64,000 nt of DNA from assembly GCF_005671395.1 (NCBI RefSeq), contig NZ_CP040428.1:1922001-1986000 (forward strand). Reading direction: 5' to 3'. Shown in pieces: positions 37,203-46,298 of this stretch. Source of the stretch: Jejubacter calystegiae (GTDB lineage Bacteria > Pseudomonadota > Gammaproteobacteria > Enterobacterales > Enterobacteriaceae). The translations under genes and the position numbers were made by a program. The notes under the pieces were generated by a model. It saw only the letters and a list, made by a program, of their open reading frames with translations. It searched no databases and was not told where the DNA came from. The first letter of the stretch is position 1, and every line of letters begins with the position of its first letter.

Positions 37203-38438
37203 ATGTCGTCATTCGACTACCTGAAGACCGCGATCCGCCAGAAGGGCTGCACCCTGCAGCAGGTGGCGGAAGCCAGCGGCATGACCAAGGGCTACCTCAG
37301 CCAGTTGCTGAATGCCAAAATCAAGAGCCCCAGCGCCCGTAAGCTGGAGGCGCTGCATCGCTTTCTGGGGCTGGAATATCCCCTTAAGCCTAAGCGTGTA
37401 GGGGTGGTGTTCGGTAAGTTTTACCCGTTGCACACCGGCCATATTTATCTGATTCAGCGGGCCTGTAGCCAGGTGGATGAGCTGCATATCATTATGGGCT
37501 ATGACGAACCCCGCGACTGGGCGCTGTTCGAAGCCAGCGCCATGTCTCAGCAGCCTACCATCAGCGACCGGCTGCGCTGGTTGCTCCAGACCTTTAAATA
37601 TCAAAAGAACATCCACATTCATCCTTTTAATGAAGAGGGGATGGAGCCCTATCCCCACGGCTGGGATGTCTGGAGCCACGGCATTAAACAGTTTATGGCC
37701 GAAAAAGGGATTCAGCCGGACCGGATCTATACCTCGGAAGAGACTGACGCGCCGCAGTATCTGGAGCATCTGGGAATTGAGACCGTGCTGGTGGACCCTG
37801 AACGTACCTTTATGAATATCAGCGGCGCCCGGATCCGTGAAAATCCGTTCCGCTACTGGGAGTATATCCCTACTGAGGTGAAGCCCTTCTTTGTGCGCAC
37901 CGTGGCGATACTGGGCGGAGAGTCGAGCGGTAAGTCGACGCTGGTGAATAAGCTTTCCAATATTTTCAATACCACCAGCGCCTGGGAGTACGGGCGGGAG
38001 TATGTGTTCTCTCATCTGGGGGGCGATGAGATGGCGCTACAGTATTCCGACTACGATAAGATCGCCCTTGGCCACGCCCAGTACATCGACTTTGCGGTGA
38101 AGTACGCCAATAAGGTGGCCTTTATCGATACCGATTTTGTCTCAACCCAGGCCTTCTGCGTGCGCTATGAAGGGCGTAAACATCCTTTCGTGCAGGCGCT
38201 GATTGATGAATATCGCTTCGATCTGGTGATTCTGCTGGAAAATAACACCCCCTGGGTCGCCGATGGCTTACGCAGTCTGGGCAGTCCGGCAGATCGGGCG
38301 GCGTTTCAGGCGCTGCTGGTGTCGATGCTGAAAGAGAACGATATTGAGTATGTGCTGGTGGCGGAGTCGGACTACGACGCGCGCTTCCTGCGCTGCGTGG
38401 AGCTGGTGAAGCAGCTGATGGGGGAAGCGGTAGAATAA
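37203..38438 (+). CDS. nadR: Trifunctional NAD regulator NadR
   Basis: 411 residues from ATG 37203 (GGAG 8 nt upstream), against 410 in E. coli. The N-terminal HTH (LQQVAEASGMTKGYLSQLLN) represses NAD genes. The middle NMN adenylyltransferase domain has GKFYPLHTGHIYL and ISGARIRENPFRYW. The C-terminal ribosylnicotinamide kinase has Walker A LGGESSGKSTLVNKL. It senses NAD/ATP and works in the nicotinamide riboside salvage route. Ten codons of open frame upstream overlap radA and are not used. Confidence 0.96.
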   Translation: MSSFDYLKTAIRQKGCTLQQVAEASGMTKGYLSQLLNAKIKSPSARKLEALHRFLGLEYPLKPKRVGVVFGKFYPLHTGHIYLIQRACSQVDELHIIMGYDEPRDWALFEASAMSQQPTISDRLRWLLQTFKYQKNIHIHPFNEEGMEPYPHGWDVWSHGIKQFMAEKGIQPDRIYTSEETDAPQYLEHLGIETVLVDPERTFMNISGARIRENPFRYWEYIPTEVKPFFVRTVAILGGESSGKSTLVNKLSNIFNTTSAWEYGREYVFSHLGGDEMALQYSDYDKIALGHAQYIDFAVKYANKVAFIDTDFVSTQAFCVRYEGRKHPFVQALIDEYRFDLVILLENNTPWVADGLRSLGSPADRAAFQALLVSMLKENDIEYVLVAESDYDARFLRCVELVKQLMGEAVE

Positions 38439-38470
38439 ATATCCTCCGGCATAGCCGGAGGATATTTATT
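38434..38470. terminator. Bidirectional terminator between nadR and ettA
   Basis: 16-bp stem AATAAATATCCTCCGG / CCGGAGGATATTTATT with loop CATAG. It begins inside the nadR stop codon and serves both convergent genes. Confidence 0.85.
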
Positions 38471-38472
38471 TA

Positions 38473-40143
38473 TTAGCGGGCGGTGATCCGCTTGTACTTG
38501 ATGCGCTTCGGCTCCAGCGCTTCGGCGCCAAGGGTACGCTTCTTGTACTCTTCGTATTCGGTGAAGTTACCTTCGAAGAACTCCACTTTCCCTTCGTCCT
38601 GATAGTCCAGAATGTGGGTGGCGATACGGTCAAGGAACCAGCGGTCATGCGAGATGACCATGGCGCAGCCGGGGAATTCCAGCAGGGCGTTTTCCAGGGC
38701 GCGCAGGGTTTCTACATCCAGATCGTTGGTTGGTTCGTCGAGCAGCAGCATGTTGCCGCCAACCTGCAGCAGCTTGGCCAGATGCAGACGTCCGCGCTCA
38801 CCGCCGGAAAGTTCGCCGACACGCTTGCCCTGATCGGTCCCTTTAAAGTTAAAGCGGCCGACATAGGCGCGGCTCGGCAGCTCGAAGTTGCCGATCTTCA
38901 TGATGTCCAGACCGCCAGAGACCTCTTCCCAGACCGTTTTCTTGTCATCCATCGCGTCGCGGAACTGCTCTACGGCTGCGATCTTCACGGTATCGCCCAG
39001 GACGATATCGCCGGAATCAGGCTGTTCGGCTCCGGTGATCATCCGGAACAGGGTGGACTTACCGGCGCCGTTCGGGCCGATGATCCCCACGATCGCGCCT
39101 TTGGGGATCGAGAACGACAGGTCGTCGATCAGAACGCGATCGCCGTAGGACTTGGTGAGATTGGCCACTTCCAGCACTTTGTCGCCCAGACGCGCTCCGG
39201 GTGGAATAAAGAGTTCGCTGGTTTCGTTACGCTTCTGGTATTCGGCGCTGTTAAGCTCCTCGAAGCGTGCCAGACGGGCCTTGCCTTTGGACTGGCGGCC
39301 TTTGGTGCCCTGACGTACCCACTCCAGCTCTTTCTCAATGGATTTGCGACGGGCGGCTTCCTGAGAGGCTTCCTGAGCCAGACGCTGATCTTTCTGCTCC
39401 AGCCAGGAGGAGTAGTTGCCTTCCCACGGAATCCCTTCGCCACGGTCCAGCTCCAGGATCCAGCCAGCGACGTTGTCGAGGAAGTAACGGTCGTGGGTAA
39501 TCGCGACCACGGTGCCTTCGAAGTCGTGCAGGAAGCGTTCCAGCCAGGCGACGGATTCGGCATCCAGGTGGTTGGTCGGTTCATCCAGCAGCAGCATGTC
39601 CGGTTTTTCAAGCAGCAGGCGGCACAGCGCCACGCGGCGGCGTTCACCACCGGAAAGGTTAGCGATTTTGGCATCCCATTCCGGCAAGCGCAGCGCATCG
39701 GCGGCGCGTTCCAGTTGGATATTCAGGTTATGACCGTCGTGGGCCTGGATAATCGCTTCCAGCTCGCCCTGTTCCTTCGCCAGCTTGTCGAAGTCGGCGT
39801 CCGGATCGGCATAGGCGGCGTAAACCTCATCCAGGCGGGTCAGGGCGTTTTTCACGTCGGCGACCGCTTCTTCAACGGCCTCGCGCACCGTCTGCTCTGG
39901 ATTAAGCTGCGGCTCCTGAGGCAGGTAGCCAATCTTAAGACCGGGCTGCGGGCGGGCTTCGCCTTCAATATCGGTATCGATACCCGCCATAATGCGCAGC
40001 AGGGTGGATTTACCGGCGCCGTTCAGGCCCAGCACGCCGATCTTGGCCCCAGGGAAAAAGCTCAGGGAGATGTTCTTCAGAATATGGCGTTTCGGCGGCA
40101 CCACTTTGCCGACACGATGCATGGTATAAACGAATTGAGCCAC
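38473..40143 (-). CDS. ettA: Energy-dependent translational throttle ABC-F protein EttA
   Basis: 556 residues against 555 in E. coli. An ABC-F ATPase that binds the ribosomal E site and gates the first elongation step according to ATP/ADP. Two ABC domains: Walker A GLNGAGKSTLLRIM and GPNGAGKSTLFRMI, signatures LSGGERRRVALC and LSGGERGRLHLA, Walker B LLLLDEPTNHLD and LLLDEPTNDLD. The charged linker WVRQGTKGRQSKGKARLAR lies between. The start is GTG, as homology requires; AGAGGCG lies about 11 nt upstream. Confidence 0.97.
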   Translation of the reverse strand: MAQFVYTMHRVGKVVPPKRHILKNISLSFFPGAKIGVLGLNGAGKSTLLRIMAGIDTDIEGEARPQPGLKIGYLPQEPQLNPEQTVREAVEEAVADVKNALTRLDEVYAAYADPDADFDKLAKEQGELEAIIQAHDGHNLNIQLERAADALRLPEWDAKIANLSGGERRRVALCRLLLEKPDMLLLDEPTNHLDAESVAWLERFLHDFEGTVVAITHDRYFLDNVAGWILELDRGEGIPWEGNYSSWLEQKDQRLAQEASQEAARRKSIEKELEWVRQGTKGRQSKGKARLARFEELNSAEYQKRNETSELFIPPGARLGDKVLEVANLTKSYGDRVLIDDLSFSIPKGAIVGIIGPNGAGKSTLFRMITGAEQPDSGDIVLGDTVKIAAVEQFRDAMDDKKTVWEEVSGGLDIMKIGNFELPSRAYVGRFNFKGTDQGKRVGELSGGERGRLHLAKLLQVGGNMLLLDEPTNDLDVETLRALENALLEFPGCAMVISHDRWFLDRIATHILDYQDEGKVEFFEGNFTEYEEYKKRTLGAEALEPKRIKYKRITAR

Positions 40144-40281
40144 GTTGCGACTTCGCCTCTTTTATCGTAGTAAATGGTTAGTCTTAGTGGCGAAGTGTAG
40201 CCTTTTTCACGCCTTAATCCCAGATGTGGGGTGAATGGGGAAGGCATTCTGAATGCGTTTATCATGCGATGGGAAATTAAG

Positions 40282-40596
40282 ATGAATAGTGCAGGGATGG
40301 AGCGTCAGTTAAACCGCGGTGGATTCACCGTGAAGGAGATTAGGGCGTTACGCCAGTATCTGGGCGAAAGTGGCGTAACCTACCCGGTGCTTCTGGGGCA
40401 GCTTCGCGTACGTTTCATTGTGTCAGTGGGTATGTTGGCGCTGGTGGCTGTCGGTTTCGTCTGGACGTTGATGTATGAAGATTTTAAGGCTGCCATCGCT
40501 GCAACGATCTCTCTGGCCATTATATTTCCTGTTTTTTATGCCTTTACACCGTTAAAACTCGGTTTTAAAGCCCGGCGTTTTATGCGTTGCTGGTAA
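40282..40596 (+). CDS. Small two-helix membrane protein, first of a paralogous pair
   Basis: 104 residues: a cytoplasmic-looking N-terminal segment (MNSAGMERQLNRGGFTVKEI, RALRQYL), helix 1 (FIVSVGMLALVAVGFVWTLM), helix 2 (AAIAATISLAIIFPVFYAFT), and a short basic tail. It is clearly related to the next gene (MNSA-MExxLxxxGFxxKxIxALRQ; tail PLKLGFKA against PMKLAVKA), so this is a tandem duplication. ATG 40282 is chosen because the sister protein starts at the same motif. I do not know the function. It neighbours a DUF4225 gene. Confidence 0.7.
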   Translation: MNSAGMERQLNRGGFTVKEIRALRQYLGESGVTYPVLLGQLRVRFIVSVGMLALVAVGFVWTLMYEDFKAAIAATISLAIIFPVFYAFTPLKLGFKARRFMRCW

Positions 40597-40679
40597 GGCG
40601 GCGGAAGCATATTGTGGTTATAAATTTGTTATAAATGAGTTATTATGCGATAAAGGCCAGATAAAATGTTGGGGACAAA

Positions 40680-41006
40680 ATGAATAGCGCTGAAATGGAG
40701 AAAGTTCTTTATAATCATGGATTTTCACCTAAAGATATCGCTGCGCTACGTCAACATGTCAACAAAAGGCACATATCCTATCTGGTTTTATTGGAAGAGC
40801 TACAAAAACGTTTTATAGGCTGCTGTGTTCTTATCCTCATCCTGGTTGGATTCTGGATTAAGGTATGGATTACTGGCAGCCAGGAAGATATTGAGGCTTA
40901 CTCTTTTGCGGCTTTTTTAGGGATTGTTATTCTCTATTTCCTGGCACCAATGAAGCTTGCTGTTAAGGCGTTTTTATTCCTGAAGAGAAACCGTCATTTA
41001 TTGTAG
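40680..41006 (+). CDS. Small two-helix membrane protein, second of a paralogous pair
   Basis: 108 residues with the same plan as its upstream paralog: soluble N-terminus (MNSAEMEKVLYNHGFSPKDI, AALRQHVNKRH), helix 1 (FIGCCVLILILVGFWIKVWI), helix 2 (AAFLGIVILYFLAPMKLAV), basic end. Its 3' end overlaps the convergent DUF4225 gene by 13 nt. The repeated pairing suggests a functional link such as toxin with protective partners, but nothing in the sequence proves it. Base composition is AT-richer than the flanking ettA and slt. Confidence 0.72.
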   Translation: MNSAEMEKVLYNHGFSPKDIAALRQHVNKRHISYLVLLEELQKRFIGCCVLILILVGFWIKVWITGSQEDIEAYSFAAFLGIVILYFLAPMKLAVKAFLFLKRNRHLL

Positions 41007-41790
41007 CTGTCGTATATTGATTTGATTGCCATACCATCACTGTAGACTTCAAAAGCAAGTTCCGTTTTGCTCATCAGAGTGATTCCCCGAACATAATCTG
41101 CGTTCATGTGGTGGAATAGACGCCAGGATTCAGGCTTCAGTATGAATCGTGTCATGCCGTAGGCGGATAGAACAAGATCGATGGAACTATAGGCTAACTC
41201 TCCTGTCTTTCGCTCAAACCCAAGAAGTTCTGCTGTGGAAATGTAGGTACCTTTAAGAAAACCTGTTGAGTCATTTCTCCCAAATCTGAGGTTTTTATAG
41301 CTTTCTTCTATTCCATTTATCCCGTGCAGGAACAACATAGCACCAAATCCAGCGCCAACTATATTACCTGTCGCGATGGAGCCAAACATCACCCCAACGC
41401 CTGCAATAGTTTGTAATGAACTTAGAACTATACCGACGCCGTTGATGATATATCCCCAGTTTTCATCTTTCCTGACAAACTGAACTGCCGCCTGAAGTTT
41501 GGCTTCACCTGTACGTAGAAGCCGATCCTGAAAGGAAAGGTGCTCTCTTTCTTGTTTTAGGTTCTGTATACATGTCTGGCATTCAGTGTCTGTGGTGGCC
41601 GCGCGGATCGTGCTGAGTTGAGCATCAATAAAAGAGCGAATCTCTTTTTGAAACTGGATTCTGACCAGGCTGTCTTTCAGGTGAAAGACAGAAACTGACT
41701 GGGCAAGATTGTGTAACTGCCGGGCCTCGAGGTTTGCGCCATGGTGAAGAAGTAATCAGAAAAACGGTTCTTATTCAGCCAGATATCCAT
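40994..41790 (-). pseudogene. DUF4225 protein gene with a single N-terminal frameshift
   Basis: From ATG 41790 the reading starts MDIWLNKNRFSDYFFTMAQ, then leaves frame. Restoring one A in the AAA run at about 41733-41735 gives QNLEARQLHNLAQSVSVFHL and an unbroken frame to 40994, 265 residues in all. Residues about 120-170 form hydrophobic glycine-rich segments (VGIVLSSLQTIAGVGVMFGS, IVGAGFGAMLFLHGINGIEE), and the C-terminal part matches DUF4225 as I recall it. One lost base means recent decay, a sequencing error, or slippage. The body alone (from GTG 41392) might still be made. Confidence 0.7.
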
Positions 41791-41893
41791 GTAAGCCTTT
41801 TTTAAAACAAGTTGATAACGTATTATAAACAAAAACTGGTTAATCAGACCAGAAGCTAAGCCTGCGGGTAAGTTAATACCCGCAGGCAAACTA

Positions 41894-42520
41894 TCAACCC
41901 TTCTGAGTCAGCCGGTCATAGCTGGTCATCAGGTTGCGGTAGTCGGGAATATGGTTAGAGAACAGGGCGGCCAGACCTTCGATATCGTTGCGCCAGTCGC
42001 GGTGCAGTTCGCAGGCCACGCCGAACCAGGTCATCAGCTGTACGCCTGCCTGCTCCATGCGCCGCCAGGCGGCGTCACGGGTGATGGGATCAAAGGTACC
42101 GGAAGCATCGGCCACCACAAAGACCTCGAATCCTTCTTCAATGGCTGAAAGGGCAGGGAAGGCGACGCAAACCTCGGTCACGACGCCCGCGATAATCAGC
42201 TGTTTCTTGCCGGTGGCTTTTACCGCATTAACAAAGTCTTCATTATCCCAGGCGTTAATATTCCCCGGGCGGGCAATATAGGGGGCATCAGGAAACTGCT
42301 CCTTGAGTTCAGGTATCAGCGGACCATTTGGACCGGTTTCGAAGCTGGTGGTCAGAATGGTGGGCAGATGGAAGTATTTGGCCAGGTCGCTAAGCGCCAG
42401 CACGTTATTCTTGAATTTATCCGGTTCAATATCACGAACCAGAGAGAGCAACCCGGTCTGATGATCGACCAGTAGCACGGCTGCGTCTTGTTTATCCAGG
42501 CGAACATAAGGCTTACTCAT
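41894..42520 (-). CDS. ycaC: Isochorismatase-fold hydrolase YcaC
   Basis: 208 residues from ATG 42520 (AGGAG 7 nt upstream), the length of E. coli YcaC and very similar throughout. A cysteine-hydrolase fold: catalytic Asp in VLLVDHQTGLL, Lys in GKKQLIIAGV, and nucleophile Cys in VTEVCVAFPALSA. The physiological substrate is not established. In E. coli ycaC lies elsewhere on the chromosome, so it has moved or been acquired here next to the DUF4225 islet. A palindrome precedes it. Confidence 0.92.
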   Translation of the reverse strand: MSKPYVRLDKQDAAVLLVDHQTGLLSLVRDIEPDKFKNNVLALSDLAKYFHLPTILTTSFETGPNGPLIPELKEQFPDAPYIARPGNINAWDNEDFVNAVKATGKKQLIIAGVVTEVCVAFPALSAIEEGFEVFVVADASGTFDPITRDAAWRRMEQAGVQLMTWFGVACELHRDWRNDIEGLAALFSNHIPDYRNLMTSYDRLTQKG

Positions 42521-42551
42521 TGTTTTCTCCTGCAATCCTTATCATTAAGGG

Positions 42552-42568
42552 GTGCCGTTAAACGGCAC
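42552..42568. promoter_or_regulatory. 17-bp palindrome upstream of ycaC
   Basis: GTGCCGTT-A-AACGGCAC has perfect 8-bp arms around one central base, 31 nt before the ycaC start. Too tight to be a useful RNA hairpin, it looks like a repressor operator. The regulator is unknown. Confidence 0.45.
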
Positions 42569-42762
42569 GGTTGTACTCTATAAATTGAAGCAGAAGCGGC
42601 TAAAAATGCCGCTTTTTCATTAGGGGAATTATGCTGAATCTAAGTAAAAAAACGTCCGTAACGTGGCGCAACCTTGTTCGCCTGGTTAGCATGAACACAG
42701 GTGAAAAATTTTAAGGCGGCATGAAGCTGCGGTTAATAACGTTGATTACGTGAGGAATTCTT

Positions 42763-44700
42763 GTGGGAAAAGCTAAACAGGCAGTCTGGTCACTGCTGGC
42801 TGCGGGGATGTGTCTGGTGACCCTGAGCCAGGCGGCGCGGGCGGGTTCGTTGGATGAGCAGCGCAGTCGTTATTCGCAGATTAAGCAGGCGTGGGACAAC
42901 CGGCAGATGGATGTGGTCGCGCAACTGATGCCCGGCCTGCGCGATTACCCGCTCTACCCCTACCTGGAATACCGCCAGATTACCGACTCCCTGAAAACCG
43001 AACCGGCGGTCACCGTTAAGCAGTTTGTTCAGAAATATCCAACGCTGCCAGTGGCGAGGAGCCTGACATCGCGCTACGTCAATGAACTGGCGCGTCGCGA
43101 AGACTGGCGCGGCCTGCTGGCGTTCAGCCCTGAGGAGCCGCGCGGTATTGAAGCCCGGTGCAATTACTACTACGCGAAGTGGAATACCGGACAGGCTCAG
43201 CAGGCCTGGCAGGGGGCGAAAACGCTGTGGCTGACCGGAAAGAGTCGACCCAATGCCTGCGACAAACTGTTTTCCGCATGGCGTTCATCAGGTCAGCAGA
43301 GCCCGGAAGCTTACCTGGAGCGGATTCGCCTGGCGATGAAGGCAGGGGATACCGGATTGGTGACTTATCTTGCTCGCGAGATGCCCTCCGACTATCAAAC
43401 TATCTCCAGCGCGATTATCGACCTGGCGAATAACCCGAATAATGTACTGACCTTTGCCCGTAGTGTTTCGCCAACCAACTTTACCCGTCAGATGGCGGCG
43501 GCGGCTTTTGATCGCGTGGCGCGTCAGGATGCGGAAAATGCCCGTTTAATGATTCCTTCGCTGGCGCAGGCCCAGAAGCTGGATGCTGCTCAGCAGCAGG
43601 AGCTGAAAGAGAGTGTAGCCTGGCGCATGATGGGCAATGACGTGACCGACGAGCAGAGCCGCTGGCGCGATAGCGTGATCATGAGTTCCGATTCCACCTC
43701 ATTGCTGGAGCGCCGGGTGCGTATGGCGTTAGGCACCGGCGATCGCCGCGGTCTGAATACCTGGCTGGCGCGCCTGCCTATGGATGCCAAAGCGAAAGAT
43801 GAATGGCGCTACTGGCAGGCCGATCTGCTGCTGGATCGCGGGCGTGATGAGGAAGCCAAAGAGATTCTGCATTCTCTGATGAAAGAACGCGGATTCTATC
43901 CGATGGTGGCGGCTCAGCGTCTGGGCGAAGACTACAAGCTGCGTATCGATAAAGCACCGTCAGTGAACAGCGCCCTGGTTCAGGGGGCCGAGATGGCCCG
44001 GGTTCGCGAACTGATGTACTGGGGGCTGGATAACACCGCACGCGGCGAGTGGGCCAATCTGGTGAGCAGTCGTACGGCATCGGAGCAGGCGGGTCTTGCG
44101 CACTATGCGCTGGAGCGCGGCTGGTGGGATCTGAGCGTGCAGGCCACCATTGCCGGTAAGCTGTGGAACCATCTGGAAGAACGCTTCCCATTGGCCTGGC
44201 AGTCTACTTTTGAGCGCTATACCCGCGGTAAAGGTATCACTAATAGTTATGCGATGGCGATTGCCCGCCAGGAGAGCGCCTGGAATCCGAAGGTGCGTTC
44301 GCCGGTGGGGGCCACGGGTCTGATGCAGCTGATGCCAGCCACTGCCAGCCATACGGTGAAGATGAACGGGATACCTGGCTATAGCGGCAGTAACCAACTG
44401 CTCGATCCAGAAACCAATATCCAGATTGGGACCAGCTATCTCGAATACGTCTATCAGCAGTTCGGCAATAACCGCATCTTCTCTTCGGCGGCCTATAACG
44501 CCGGTCCGGGGCGGGTGAAAACCTGGCGCGGCAACAGCGGCGGCCGCATTAATGCAGTGGCCTTCGTTGAGAGTATTCCGTTCTCGGAAACCCGCGGCTA
44601 TGTGAAGAACGTGCTGGCCTACGACGCTTATTATCGTCACTTTATGGGGGATAGCGCAGCGCAGTTGATGACCGATGCCGAGTGGCAGGGCCGTTACTGA
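42763..44700 (+). CDS. slt: Soluble lytic murein transglycosylase Slt70
   Basis: 645 residues, the same size as E. coli Slt. A periplasmic enzyme that cleaves peptidoglycan to 1,6-anhydromuropeptides. Signal peptide about 1-27 (ends AARA); a long alpha-superhelical U and L domain follows; the C-terminal lysozyme-like domain has catalytic Glu in IARQESAWNPKVRSP, then GATGLMQLMPATA and AAYNAGPGRVKTW. The start is GTG with GAGGA 6 nt upstream. It is followed by trpR as in E. coli. Confidence 0.97.
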   Translation: MGKAKQAVWSLLAAGMCLVTLSQAARAGSLDEQRSRYSQIKQAWDNRQMDVVAQLMPGLRDYPLYPYLEYRQITDSLKTEPAVTVKQFVQKYPTLPVARSLTSRYVNELARREDWRGLLAFSPEEPRGIEARCNYYYAKWNTGQAQQAWQGAKTLWLTGKSRPNACDKLFSAWRSSGQQSPEAYLERIRLAMKAGDTGLVTYLAREMPSDYQTISSAIIDLANNPNNVLTFARSVSPTNFTRQMAAAAFDRVARQDAENARLMIPSLAQAQKLDAAQQQELKESVAWRMMGNDVTDEQSRWRDSVIMSSDSTSLLERRVRMALGTGDRRGLNTWLARLPMDAKAKDEWRYWQADLLLDRGRDEEAKEILHSLMKERGFYPMVAAQRLGEDYKLRIDKAPSVNSALVQGAEMARVRELMYWGLDNTARGEWANLVSSRTASEQAGLAHYALERGWWDLSVQATIAGKLWNHLEERFPLAWQSTFERYTRGKGITNSYAMAIARQESAWNPKVRSPVGATGLMQLMPATASHTVKMNGIPGYSGSNQLLDPETNIQIGTSYLEYVYQQFGNNRIFSSAAYNAGPGRVKTWRGNSGGRINAVAFVESIPFSETRGYVKNVLAYDAYYRHFMGDSAAQLMTDAEWQGRY

Positions 44701-44726
44701 TTTGCGATATTATGTGGTATGCTGCT

Positions 44727-44744
44727 GTACTAGTGAATGAGTAT
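44727..44744. promoter_or_regulatory. TrpR operator of trpR
   Basis: GTACTAGTGAATGAGTAT has the GTACT-N8-AGTAC spacing of the E. coli trpR operator, with one change in the right arm. It lies just after a -10-like TATGCT (44718-44723), so autorepression is expected. Confidence 0.7.
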
Positions 44745-44755
44745 GGCGGCATATC

Positions 44756-45091
44756 ATGACCCAGCAATCTCCCTTTTCCCCGGATCCGAACCTTCAGCGT
44801 GACCAGGAGTGGCTACGCTTTGTCGAACTGCTGAAGCACTCCTTTGATGACGGCCTGCATCTGCCGTTACTGACGTTGCTGCTGACCCCGGATGAGCGCG
44901 ATGCGTTGGGTACCCGGGTGCGGATTATCGAAGAGCTGCTGCGTGGTGAAATGAGCCAGCGCGAGCTGAAAAATGAGCTCGGCGCCGGCATTGCCACTAT
45001 TACCCGCGGCTCGAACAGTCTGAAGTCCGCCCCACCTGACCTGCTCGCCTGGCTGGAGCGGGCACTTCCCGAGACCTTGCCTCAGCGGTAG
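44756..45091 (+). CDS. trpR: Trp operon repressor TrpR
   Basis: 111 residues against 108 in E. coli. With L-tryptophan it represses trp, aroH, mtr and its own gene. Conserved: [20 protein letters not shown], the HTH ([20 protein letters not shown]), and [11 protein letters not shown]. The C-terminus differs slightly and overlaps the convergent yjjX gene by 10 nt. A TrpR-like operator lies 11 nt before the start. The SD is weak. Confidence 0.96.
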   Translation: MTQQSPFSPDPNLQRDQEWLRFVELLKHSFDDGLHLPLLTLLLTPDERDALGTRVRIIEELLRGEMSQRELKNELGAGIATITRGSNSLKSAPPDLLAWLERALPETLPQR

Positions 45092-45597
45092 ATCGCGTTA
45101 TGAAAGGGGCTCAGAGCCAGCACCACGGCCTGGTGGTAAACGCTGGCGCGCGTTAGCTGGCCGGCGGTAAAGATGCCGATGGCCCCCTCTTTGCGTCCCA
45201 CCTCGCTAATTCCGCTCCAGTCTGACATGACTGGCCCCAGCGCCTCCCCGGCGCGTATCCGTGTCATGATGGCTTCGGGCAACGGTAGCGTTGCTGAACG
45301 CGCTTCGCCACGCCGATCCGGACTTTCGATCACCACCCAGCTAAAGGTGCTGTCGTCGTCAATTCCTGCCTCAATGGCGACCCAGTAGTCTGCTTTGGGT
45401 TGAAGACGACGGGCGTTATCCACCCGCTGACGTGCGCCACGTCTTGTTTCCTCACTTCCGAGGGGCTGTTCTGGTACGCCGCTCTCGACGTCAACGGCGT
45501 CGATGTGGCAGGATCCGTTACCGAAAATCTGTTCAAAAGCGCCCAGAATCGCCTGAATTTTGGCGGGGTTCCGGGTCGCGCAGATGACATGAAACAT
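45082..45597 (-). CDS. yjjX: Inosine/xanthosine triphosphatase YjjX
   Basis: 171 residues, the family size. A house-cleaning NTPase of the Maf/HAM1-like fold that hydrolyses ITP and XTP. Motifs: N-terminal [51 protein letters not shown] and the aromatic [18 protein letters not shown]. Divergent from gpmB and tail-to-tail with trpR, as in E. coli. Confidence 0.94.
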   Translation of the reverse strand: MFHVICATRNPAKIQAILGAFEQIFGNGSCHIDAVDVESGVPEQPLGSEETRRGARQRVDNARRLQPKADYWVAIEAGIDDDSTFSWVVIESPDRRGEARSATLPLPEAIMTRIRAGEALGPVMSDWSGISEVGRKEGAIGIFTAGQLTRASVYHQAVVLALSPFHNAIYR

Positions 45598-45650
45598 ATT
45601 CTGTGGAACCCTGTTTAAAAATTGTGAAAGCAGTATAACGGATCATAAGC

Positions 45651-46298
45651 ATGTTACAGGTATACCTTGTTCGCCATGGCGAAACGCAGTGGAATGCCGA
45701 GCGCCGCATTCAGGGGCAGTCGGACAGCCCGCTTACCGAAAAAGGTGAGCAGCAGGCGCATCAGGTCGCGCAACGGGTGAGAAATATGGGAATCACGCAT
45801 GTGATTGCCAGCGATTTGGGGCGCACAAAGCGCACGGCAGAGATCATTGCCGACGCCTGTGGCTGCGAGGTGACGCTGGATCCGCGACTGCGTGAGTTAC
45901 ATATGGGGGTGCTGGAGCGCCGTCAGCTTGATTCTCTGACCGAGGAAGAAGAAGGCTGGCGTCAGCGCCTGGTGAATGGCACCCCGGACGGACGTATTCC
46001 GGAAGGGGAGTCGATGACTGACGTCAGCGAGCGTATGCACGCGGCGTTGAACGCCTGCCTTGACCTGCCGGAAGGGAGTCGCCCGCTGCTGGTTAGCCAT
46101 GGTATGGCGCTGGGCAGTCTGGTCAGCACCATTCTGGGACTGCCGTCCTGGGCCGAGCGTCGTCTGCGTCTGCGAAACTGTTCGATTTCCCGGGTGGATC
46201 ATCAGCACAGCCCGTGGCTGGCGTCCGGCTGGGTGGTGGAAACGGCGGGAGACGTCTCGCATCTGGACGCCCCCGCGTTGGATGAACTGCAGCGTTAA
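45651..46298 (+). CDS. gpmB: Histidine phosphatase-superfamily protein GpmB (YtjC)
   Basis: 215 residues, identical in length to E. coli. Phosphohistidine motif YLVRHGETQWNAERRIQGQS, second histidine in LLVSHGMALGSLV, and ELHMGVLE. It is annotated as a phosphoglycerate mutase homologue; the true substrate may be another phosphoester. Its stop is immediately followed by the last codon of the convergent rob gene (no gap). Confidence 0.93.
   Translation: MLQVYLVRHGETQWNAERRIQGQSDSPLTEKGEQQAHQVAQRVRNMGITHVIASDLGRTKRTAEIIADACGCEVTLDPRLRELHMGVLERRQLDSLTEEEEGWRQRLVNGTPDGRIPEGESMTDVSERMHAALNACLDLPEGSRPLLVSHGMALGSLVSTILGLPSWAERRLRLRNCSISRVDHQHSPWLASGWVVETAGDVSHLDAPALDELQR

Noticed and set aside
42593-42616. 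Hairpin AAGCGGC/GCCGCTT with T-tail upstream of slt
   Set aside because: It looks like a terminator, but no plus-strand gene lies before it; role not assignable.
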